A DNA stretch of 64,000 nt, taken from contig CAMHMJ010000009.1 in NCBI GenBank assembly GCA_946186185.1, positions 31,268-95,267 on the forward strand, written 5' to 3'. Both the position numbers and the translations under genes were made by a program. The notes below the pieces were generated by a model that saw only the letters and a program-made list of their open reading frames with translations, had not been told where the DNA came from and ran no database searches. Positions 54,884 through 61,270 of the stretch are shown here, piece after piece. Source of the DNA: an uncultured Treponema sp. GTDB lineage: Bacteria; Spirochaetota; Spirochaetia; Treponematales; Treponemataceae. The first letter of the stretch is position 1, and each line of letters opens with the position of its first letter.

Positions 54884-54989
54884 ATCTTTGCCTAGTGCAC
54901 ACTAGGCAAAGATTCACACGAATGTGCTAACTATATTCTATTATAAGTACTTATAGCATATTTCTCAAGTAATAGATAGTACATTCGTG
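54884..54989. promoter_or_regulatory. Divergent operator region with three inverted repeats
   Basis: It sits between the 51-aa gene and the XRE gene. ATCTTTGCCTAGTG-CA-CACTAGGCAAAGAT (54884-54913) is a palindrome with 14-bp arms. CACGAATGT (54917-54925) and ACATTCGTG (54981-54989) are inverted copies of one motif, with similar flanks (CTAACTA and CTATCTA). TATAAGTACTTATA (54942-54955) is a 14-bp perfect palindrome between them and may overlap a -10 box. Confidence 0.7.
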
Positions 54990-55002
54990 CTATTTTTGTT
55001 CT

Positions 55003-55284
55003 ATGTTAGACTTTTGGTTAAGAGTAAAAGACAAGTTAGATTTTCAAGACGCAACGCAAAGAGATTTAGCTCAAAATATAAATGAAAGTTACAATACATT
55101 ACAATCCTGGATAAATCGCGATAGACTTCCAAATGCAGAGCAAGCTGTAAAAATTGCAGATGCCCTTAATACTTCTGTAGAATTTTTAGTAACTGGAAAA
55201 TCTAATAACCGAAAAAATGACCATTCGAAAACTGTAAAACTTCTTGAAGAAGCTATAGAAAATTTACAAAAAGAAATGCAGTAA
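55003..55284 (+). CDS. XRE-family helix-turn-helix regulator (cassette gene)
   Basis: A 93-residue protein: an HTH domain (TQRDLAQNINESYNTLQSWI, then RLPNAEQAVKIADALNTSVE) of the Cro/C1 type with a short helical tail. It is transcribed opposite to the cassette reading direction and divergent from the operon it probably controls. The inverted repeats upstream are likely operators. No strong Shine-Dalgarno is seen. Confidence 0.85.
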   Translation: MLDFWLRVKDKLDFQDATQRDLAQNINESYNTLQSWINRDRLPNAEQAVKIADALNTSVEFLVTGKSNNRKNDHSKTVKLLEEAIENLQKEMQ

Positions 55285-55314
55285 AACTACAAAAAGTGCC
55301 CCAGTGCGGGCGTC

Positions 55315-55380
55315 CACATAACAATATTTTAAACCGCAGGCAGCTTGACTGCCTGTCGGCTTTGAAAATTATGTTAGGCG
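55315..55380 (-). other. attC site 3
   Basis: R'' GCCTAAC (55379-55373) and R' GTTATGTG (55322-55315), 66 bp, with CAGGCAG/CTGCCTG-type stem around the CTTGA loop. The cassette 5' hairpin GCCCC-N5-CGGGC and a T5 run lie beside it (55291-55312). Confidence 0.85.
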
Positions 55381-55395
55381 ATATTACTTATACAT

Positions 55396-55690
55396 TTAAT
55401 TGGATTCTTTCCAATTTACGAGTTGAATATCACTTAGATTCTTAAAATGCTTTGTATTATTTGTAACTAAGACAGATCCATATACACAATACCGCAATGA
55501 TTTGCGAAAACTTCAAATCCTGTCTTTTGATTTTTAGGGTCAGAATATTCAAAACCTCGCAGAACCTCATAGTAGACTAAATCGGGAATCTTAACGGTGT
55601 CAAAAGTATATGCATTTTTAAAAGAGGCGAGAACGTTTGAATTTCCATTCAGAAATCGATAATTACATTTGTATCAAGAAAATAGGTCAT
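55396..55690 (-). pseudogene. VapC-like PIN-domain toxin remnant
   Basis: From ATG at 55690 the frame reads MTYFLDTNVIIDF then a stop. One base shift restores LNGNSNVLASFKNAYTFD, KIPDLVYYEVLRGFEYSD and GFEVFANHCGIVYMDLS. A further shift gives LVTNNTKHFKNLSDIQLV at the C-terminus, the typical PIN ending. The GDADI-type central segment is missing between these pieces. It is a decayed toxin with a frameshift and a deletion. Confidence 0.8.
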
Positions 55691-55900
55691 ACATTCTCCC
55701 TAAATTTCAGTCCGCAACAAGAACGCAATTCGTCAGCCTCAGAATCATTTAAAGTGCCAAAAATATTGTCCACAAATGAGAAAATCAACATGTTGCCTTG
55801 TCTGATAAATGTTACCAATTTTATCAAGATAAAGAAAAACTTCTTCCAGAGCCGTTTCTGGCAAAGTCTTTATTTTTTCCATGACCATTTCGTAAGACAT
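55687..55900 (-). pseudogene. Frameshifted antitoxin partner of the VapC-like remnant
   Basis: From ATG at 55900 (GGAGG upstream) the frame reads MSYEMVMEKIKTLPETALEE then VFLYLDKIGNIYQTRQH. A different frame then continues LIFSFVDNIFGTLNDSEADEL to RENV and a stop overlapping the toxin start (TATGA). Length 214 nt (not a multiple of three) confirms a frameshift. The N-terminus resembles DUF2281-like antitoxins. Confidence 0.7.
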
Positions 55901-55984
55901 ATTGCACCTCCATTTGCCAGCATTTTAGCATATTTTTGAGTTTTTTGTATTAAAGATTCCAGATGTCTGAAGTATTTGTCCTTT

Positions 55985-56899
55985 TTAATTCATCTTCCAG
56001 AATGTCAAATGATACCCGTTTTCATAACCAATCTTTTTATAAAAAAGATTTTCTCCGCCTGTCATGTGACTTGCACCAAGAGCCTTCATTCGATGATAAT
56101 GTTTTGTAAGTGCAGCTGCGGCTAATCCTTTTTTTCTATGTTCTGGAGAAGTACATAAAGGTTCCATATATGCAAGCTTGTTTTCGGGTATCCACCACAT
56201 TCCGGAAAAGCAGACGTATTCCTCATTTTTATCAGCTATCACAATGTCATATTGGTGCGTGCTATGTGGTAAAGGTGCATTCCAATCACTCAGACAATCT
56301 TTATGAGATTTTGCAGGGGACCAGTCCAGAGAATCATCATACTTATTAATGTTTATGAAATCGCCCTTGTCACCGTGGTCAAAACCATACCAGCAGAGCT
56401 TTGAAAGTTTACAAATGTCAATGTCTTCTGATTCAACAAAGTGATAATCTTTGGGAAGAGCGTAATTTAATTCATTCTTAAAATCAAAAATCATATCAGT
56501 ACATTCGTAAACTTGATTGAATCCGCGTTTTGCTGCTGCATCTTTTAAAAACTGCTGACCATCAAATAAAATAAGCTGCTGATTGTTTCCAAAACTTGGC
56601 ATTTTAGTGACTGCATAATCGATTAATTCATCTGCAAGGAATTCATATCCTTTGCGGACATTAAAATAAATGTCAGTGACGGGAGCTTCGTAATAAACAA
56701 ATGCAATCACTTTGTCTCCATCGAACCAGATTCTGTCTAAAAACGAATAGGAGGAGTCCATCCAGGATGCCTTAATTGCATGTTCAAAAAAAGGAGCCGG
56801 TCGTCCAGAGTCCTTTTTCCAATCGTATGTTTCTACTAGGAAATCCCAGACAAGGTTTATGTCTGTTAATATCTGAAACTGTTTTGTTGTTATTTTCAT
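55985..56899 (-). CDS. GNAT-fold acetyltransferase (cassette gene)
   Basis: A 304-residue protein with a tandem GNAT-like layout; the C-terminal module has the acetyl-CoA loop EPLCTSPEHRKKGLAAAAL and YKKIGYENGYHLTFWKMN. The N-terminal half (about 1-130) looks like a diverged second GNAT fold. The ATG at 56899 has AGGAT upstream; an in-frame ATG 18 nt upstream is less likely. It shares a cassette with the decayed VapBC-like pair. Confidence 0.75.
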   Translation of the reverse strand: MKITTKQFQILTDINLVWDFLVETYDWKKDSGRPAPFFEHAIKASWMDSSYSFLDRIWFDGDKVIAFVYYEAPVTDIYFNVRKGYEFLADELIDYAVTKMPSFGNNQQLILFDGQQFLKDAAAKRGFNQVYECTDMIFDFKNELNYALPKDYHFVESEDIDICKLSKLCWYGFDHGDKGDFININKYDDSLDWSPAKSHKDCLSDWNAPLPHSTHQYDIVIADKNEEYVCFSGMWWIPENKLAYMEPLCTSPEHRKKGLAAAALTKHYHRMKALGASHMTGGENLFYKKIGYENGYHLTFWKMN

Positions 56900-56936
56900 T
56901 TTTTTATCCTTTGGCAAGCGCCCCAGTGCGGGCGTC

Positions 56937-57087
56937 CGTGTAACAACTGGTTGTACCTGCCTACAATCGAAGAGCCGTTAAGAAAAATGCGAAAGCATTT
57001 TTTAGGCTCATCGAAATAATGGCTCGGAACAATTGATTGTTCCGCAGGCAGCTTGACTGCCTGTCGGCTACGAACCTTTGTTATGAC
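56937..57087 (-). other. attC site 4 (long form)
   Basis: R'' TCATAAC (57086-57080) and R' GTTACACG (56944-56937), about 150 bp. It is the short form (attC 6) with an 85-86-bp insert after the TTGTACC segment, identical by eye to the attC 1 insert. The core CAGGCAG-CTTGA-CTGCCTG-type stem is intact. Confidence 0.85.
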
Positions 57088-57293
57088 AAAAATATATCTT
57101 ATACAGAATTATATTTCTTAAATCATATTTCTTTCTTTAAGAAGATTCTGTATGACTATTTGAAGCGTATGCTTCTATTATTTTTTTATTAAGCGGCGTA
57201 AAGCCGCGTACTACCGCTACTTTGTGTAAACCCTAAAGTTCAATTTCATTTTAGAAAGCAAGCTCGACTTGCTGATGAAATATTCCTAATTTT
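57088..57293. other. Structured non-coding tail of the GNAT cassette
   Basis: 206 bp with no plausible ORF. ATACAGAAT/ATTCTGTAT (57101/57145) encloses TTCTTAAA/TTTAAGAA (57115/57136). GAAGC-gtat-GCTTC (57161), GCGGC-gtaaa-GCCGC (about 57195) and AGCAAG-ctcga-CTTGCT (about 57257) follow. Some may act as terminators. Confidence 0.6.
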
Positions 57294-57740
57294 TTAAAGT
57301 TTCCTAAGAAATGAATGTTTTGTATCGATTTCAAAACCGTTTTCTTTATAGAAGTTTAAAGTACTTTCTCGATTTGAGCCAGTTTCTAAAAAGATTTTAT
57401 AAGAATTTTTACTTTGTGCTATTTTTATTGCTTCTTGTAAAAGCTTGGAAGCAAATCCTTTTTTTCTATAAGCTTCATGGGTTACTACATTTTCAACAAC
57501 GGCAAATGAACGTACATTATGAGTAAGACTTGGAATAATTGCAAGTTGTATAGTAGATACAACACGATTATCTTCCTCAATTACTAAGAGAAATAATCTT
57601 TCACTTTTTTTGAATTCATTGATGAGTTTTTTCCATGTTTCAATATCCTGTTCTTCTTTTGGTGGATATTTTGTTAAAAAATTGAAATATAAATCCTTTA
57701 TATCTAATACGTCTTTCTCTTCAGCTTCTCTAATTACCAT
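57294..57740 (-). CDS. GNAT acetyltransferase (cassette gene)
   Basis: A 148-residue single GNAT domain: MVIREAEEKDVLDIKDLYF at the start, VENVVTHEAYRKKGFASKLL as the acetyl-CoA-binding loop, and LNFYKENGFEID at the end. The substrate is unknown. AAAGGAA precedes the ATG, with a hairpin and attC 5 just upstream. Confidence 0.85.
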   Translation of the reverse strand: MVIREAEEKDVLDIKDLYFNFLTKYPPKEEQDIETWKKLINEFKKSERLFLLVIEEDNRVVSTIQLAIIPSLTHNVRSFAVVENVVTHEAYRKKGFASKLLQEAIKIAQSKNSYKIFLETGSNRESTLNFYKENGFEIDTKHSFLRKL

Positions 57741-57769
57741 TTTTTTTCCTTTTTCAGCACGCCAGTGGC

Positions 57770-57836
57770 GTCATAACAACTGCTTAAACCGAAAACCGGC
57801 TTGACCGGTTTGTCGGCTTTGAACCTTTGTTATGTG
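57770..57836 (-). other. attC site 5
   Basis: R'' CACATAAC (57836-57829) and R' GTTATGAC (57777-57770), 67 bp; core stem AACCGG-CTTGA-CCGGTT. Its R' matches the R'' of attC 4 (TCATAAC), so the GNAT cassette has complementary ends. The restriction endonuclease stop abuts R''. Confidence 0.85.
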
Positions 57837-58796
57837 TTATTCTTTATGAGGACCGAGAAATTTATCCCCATTGAAATGAATCATGTGGGTTGGATTGTCT
57901 GCAATCCATGCTTCTGTTTCCCATGCAATATCTTGTGCATAATGCGTAAATGTTTTCTTGTCAGGAAAAGCAGAAATATATACTTTATCTGCCGTCACAT
58001 TTGAAAATAATTCTTCAAGTTCGATATACCTTTTACTGTCAACAGGACCATGAGAAGTTACGGATTCCACAAGAACAAGCCATTTTTTATCTTCAACATA
58101 CAAAATTACATCAGGCATTTTCCCATGTTGTTGTACATTGAACAAAAGATTTCCTGCAAGTTCTTGGTCGTAATAACCCCATTTTTCGCCAGTGTCACCA
58201 ACATAAATAAGAGTGCTGTTTGGTAAAAATCTCGGAGCCATTTGCTCGATTATATCTCTGATAAGTTCACTATGTTTACCTGGAGATATCTGAATGCTGT
58301 GGTTCTCTTTGATTTTTACAGAAACCATGTTCATTTCTCGTTCATGTGCATATTGAGCTGAGAGTGTAGACTGATTCTTTACAAAATCTGCAAGCAATGT
58401 TTCAAAATTATTCGTTTTATAAGCTTTTATTACTTTCAAAGCAGCTGGTGAAATTTGATATACAGCTTTTGGGCTGTTTACTGGTCTGTCAGGTTTATCT
58501 GGATTGTAAAGCACAATTCCAGCCTGTACCATTTGATGTGTACTGAACCGTCTAAAAGTTTCACGAGTGTTCGGTGCGTATTCTTTATTGAAGTAATCTT
58601 TTGCAAAAGTCATCATCGGTGTAATTCCGACCAATGGGGTTTCTGCATTTTTCCATTCTTTTTCTGGTGTTACATTCAAAAGAGAAAGCAAGCAATATGC
58701 CGTGCGTTCATTTTGCTGTTCAGTTGGCATTCCAAATTTTTTAAGAAGTTCTATAGCTTCTTCAAGTTTCTGTTTTATCAGTTCCTCAATTTTCAA
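57837..58796 (-). CDS. BsuBI/PstI-type restriction endonuclease (cassette gene)
   Basis: A 319-residue type II endonuclease. The N-terminal half is a helical DNA-binding part (about 1-140). The C-terminal catalytic part has STLIYVGDTGEKWGYYDQEL, KMPDVILYVEDKKWLVLVES and VTSHGPVDSKRYIELEEL, which fit the D...E-x-x-T active site of this family. PstI and BsuBI cut CTGCAG; specificity here is inferred. Its ATG overlaps the methylase stop (ATGA). Confidence 0.85.
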   Translation of the reverse strand: MKIEELIKQKLEEAIELLKKFGMPTEQQNERTAYCLLSLLNVTPEKEWKNAETPLVGITPMMTFAKDYFNKEYAPNTRETFRRFSTHQMVQAGIVLYNPDKPDRPVNSPKAVYQISPAALKVIKAYKTNNFETLLADFVKNQSTLSAQYAHEREMNMVSVKIKENHSIQISPGKHSELIRDIIEQMAPRFLPNSTLIYVGDTGEKWGYYDQELAGNLLFNVQQHGKMPDVILYVEDKKWLVLVESVTSHGPVDSKRYIELEELFSNVTADKVYISAFPDKKTFTHYAQDIAWETEAWIADNPTHMIHFNGDKFLGPHKE

Positions 58797-60265
58797 TTTG
58801 TTATTTCCTTTGAAAGTTCGTCAAATAAAGTTTGACACCATTCTGTTTTTGATTTTAATTGTATGCCAAGCTTTGAAAGTTGTCCTAATGACGGATACGG
58901 AAGATTCCTCAGATCCGTCGCATTCACCTGTGTATGTCCGCTAAAAAGTCTGAATTTTTCGTCAATGTAAGTAGAATTCAGCCAGCATACTAAACCATAA
59001 GCGATATTCTCGTCTAAAGTTGATTTGTTTTGATGAAAAACATTTAAATGATTTTCAAAAGCAATTCCATTATTTTTGAAATCATTTGGAGTTATAAGAG
59101 AAGCGACAACTCTTTTTGTTTCTTCTTTTGTGGAAAATCTTTTTACGAGTACATAAAAGCCTTTCGGGAAAAGCTGTTTATTAACTTCGTCAGATTCTAA
59201 AATTGCATTCGGCTTTTTTGATTCTTGTGGCCATGAAAGATGATGCTTTTTTAAGTGAACAGAATAAATAAGAGGAACTGAATTTGCAACATAATCTTTT
59301 TGCAAAAGATTTTTCATTCTAAAATCGACAATCGGGCCTGTTGAAACTTTTATGTCTAAATCATTGAGATTTGAATAAATTGTAGGTTTCTCATTTCCAA
59401 CTTGCTGTTTTGTCGGGATATTAAAAAATTTTTCCTTGTCGTTTTCATGCAGAATCTGACTGAAAGGAACATCAAACTCCGAAAGTCCAACAAAAGAATC
59501 ATCATTGCAGTATGAAATCTTTACATTTTTCTGTTCCACATTTTTTTGAAGCATAATAATGATATTTTCCTGCAAAACAGCTTCATCCTTAAATGCTTTA
59601 TCACGAGATTCAAAAAGGTGTATGTGCTTAATCGCACAGTTTTTTAGGATAAATTCTCGGAACGGTTTATAATAGACGCCATTGCAAAAACTTCTTGGAA
59701 CAATTGCAACTATATACCCATTATCCTCAGTAAGAGAAATCGCAGCTCCCATAAAAGCCGAATATAAATTTACTGTTTCCAATCCGAAAGCACGTGCAGA
59801 CTGTCTCTCTTTTGAATTTGTCAGAATCTTTTTATACGGAGGATTCATTATAACATGAGTGTAAGTTTCATTAATTTTCCAAGTGTATTCAAAAGAAGTT
59901 TTTTCCAAAAAATCTTCGGAAATTATTTCATAATCTGATTTTTGGAAAGCCGAGCTTGACGAGGCTATATTTTTACTTAAGGTTGTATATACATCTTTGT
60001 CAATATCATAGGCAGAAACATGAATTTCCGGTGTATTCCATTTTTCTTTTAAGATTCTTTCCATAAAGGAACAGGTCAGTGTTCCTATTCCTGCTCCTGG
60101 GTCGAGCAATTTTATCTTTTTATCTGTTGCAGGAAATAATGAAGACATGAAATTTGCAATAGGGTATGGAGTAAAATACTGCCCAAAAGTTTCCTTATGG
60201 TTTAGGGAAGTTTCAACTGCATGAGAAATACGTTCTTTTTCAAGTGTTTCTGCAAGTGCTACCAT
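58793..60265 (-). CDS. N6-adenine DNA methyltransferase partner of the BsuBI/PstI-type enzyme
   Basis: A 490-residue amino-methyltransferase. SAM-binding motif I is KLLDPGAGIGTLTCSF, motif II is VSAYDIDKDVYTTL and the catalytic motif IV is THVIMNPPYKKI. The C-terminal target-recognition part runs from about 280. It is upstream of and overlaps the endonuclease gene, so the methylase should be made first. It is the first ORF after attC 6. Confidence 0.9.
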   Translation of the reverse strand: MVALAETLEKERISHAVETSLNHKETFGQYFTPYPIANFMSSLFPATDKKIKLLDPGAGIGTLTCSFMERILKEKWNTPEIHVSAYDIDKDVYTTLSKNIASSSSAFQKSDYEIISEDFLEKTSFEYTWKINETYTHVIMNPPYKKILTNSKERQSARAFGLETVNLYSAFMGAAISLTEDNGYIVAIVPRSFCNGVYYKPFREFILKNCAIKHIHLFESRDKAFKDEAVLQENIIIMLQKNVEQKNVKISYCNDDSFVGLSEFDVPFSQILHENDKEKFFNIPTKQQVGNEKPTIYSNLNDLDIKVSTGPIVDFRMKNLLQKDYVANSVPLIYSVHLKKHHLSWPQESKKPNAILESDEVNKQLFPKGFYVLVKRFSTKEETKRVVASLITPNDFKNNGIAFENHLNVFHQNKSTLDENIAYGLVCWLNSTYIDEKFRLFSGHTQVNATDLRNLPYPSLGQLSKLGIQLKSKTEWCQTLFDELSKEITN

Positions 60266-60307
60266 GCTTTCAATATACTATATTTTTGTCTTTTAGACTA
60301 TCACTCT

Positions 60308-60331
60308 AAAAAAAACGCCCCAGTGCGGGCG
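60308..60331 (-). terminator. Cassette 5' hairpin with T8 run
   Basis: Minus-strand CGCCCG-CACT-GGGGCG-type stem (60331-60316) is followed by eight T residues. It lies 3 nt after the R' box of attC 6 and could terminate transcription entering the restriction-modification cassette. Confidence 0.6.
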
Positions 60332-60333
60332 TC

Positions 60334-60398
60334 CACATAACAACTGGTTGTACCGCAGGCAGCTTGACTGCCTGTCGGCTTTGAAGCTTTGTTATGTG
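60334..60398 (-). other. attC site 6
   Basis: R'' CACATAAC (60398-60391) and R' GTTATGTG (60341-60334), 65 bp, with core CAGGCAG-CTTGA-CTGCCTG. The stop of the restored DUF5710-type frame abuts R''. It is the best model of the short form in this array. Confidence 0.9.
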
Positions 60399-61252
60399 CT
60401 ATTCTATATCATCTAAAGTAATTGCCTCTCCATCAAATATACCTATTAAATTATTTTCATCATAAGGTTTCCAGTTTATATCAAAACCTCTTGTAATTGG
60501 AGCTTTCAAATTAGTTTTATCAATATGTTTTATACCCATTTGATCAACATATTCATGAATTGCAATGCCTTTCTCTTTATCAATGGTCAGTATATTTAAA
60601 CCTCAAAAAGATAATCAAATTTAGAATACTGTCTTATAAGTGAAGCTGTTGAATCGTATGATTCTTCATAGTCTCTTACAGGTATATCATATTTAAATTT
60701 AATTTCGTGAAGTTTTAAATTTTTTGCTTTATTAACATCAAAAAAAACAAATGGAGTATCAACTTCTGAAAATAAAAAATGATTTCCTTGCAGAGAATTA
60801 CAGTTGTCGCAACAGTTAGCCAAATAACTGCTTCTAATTGTTTTAGAAAATGTTTTCTTGAAATTCCAATTATTCATACAGTAATCAAGTATTTGTTTCG
60901 GCAAATCTTCAATAATTGGACTTATTCCAATATCGTCATCCTCGCATAAATGAGCAGAAAAATTATAATCTTCATTTTCATCATATACCTGATAATATTT
61001 ATCTATGCCAAGTCCTATAACTCTAGTTGCTTTCTTGCATTTATTGCAGATTCGTATTCCTTCTGCTATATATAAATGGTCTTTTAAGATATAAAGTTCT
61101 TCATAATCTCTATAATCTTTCCAAATCCATTTCATAAATTTTCCGCAATCTTCTGTATTTTGGATATACCATTTTTTTAATTCTGGATTCCATTTAGCAC
61201 CAAACGATTTTGCTTCATCCTTTTCTTCATATGGAACATTTAATAAAAGCAT
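60399..61252 (-). pseudogene. DUF5710-domain protein, apparently frameshifted (cassette gene)
   Basis: The open frame runs 61252-60596 (218 aa), with AAGGAG upstream. The DUF5710-type N-terminus is LLLNVPYEEKDEAKSFGAKW followed by NPELKKWYI. Two Cys pairs (CNKCKKA; CCDNC) suggest a zinc-binding part. The open frame ends FDYLFEV-stop. A one-base addition near 60597-60600 joins it to a continuous frame (LNILTIDKEKGIAIHEYVDQ to ITLDDIE) whose stop abuts the attC 6 R'' box. The original product was probably about 283 aa. A sequencing error or programmed slip cannot be excluded. Confidence 0.7.
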
Positions 61253-61270
61253 TTAAAATTCTCCTTAAAT

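Noticed and set aside
55637..55939. A 100-codon plus-strand frame in the VapBC-like region
   Set aside because: It is antisense to the antitoxin remnant, which has a Shine-Dalgarno and overlaps the toxin start; the plus-strand frame has no supporting signal.
57837..58796. Calling the endonuclease a hypothetical protein
   Set aside because: The methylase partner, ATGA overlap and the BsuBI/PstI-like catalytic segment make the family call reasonable.
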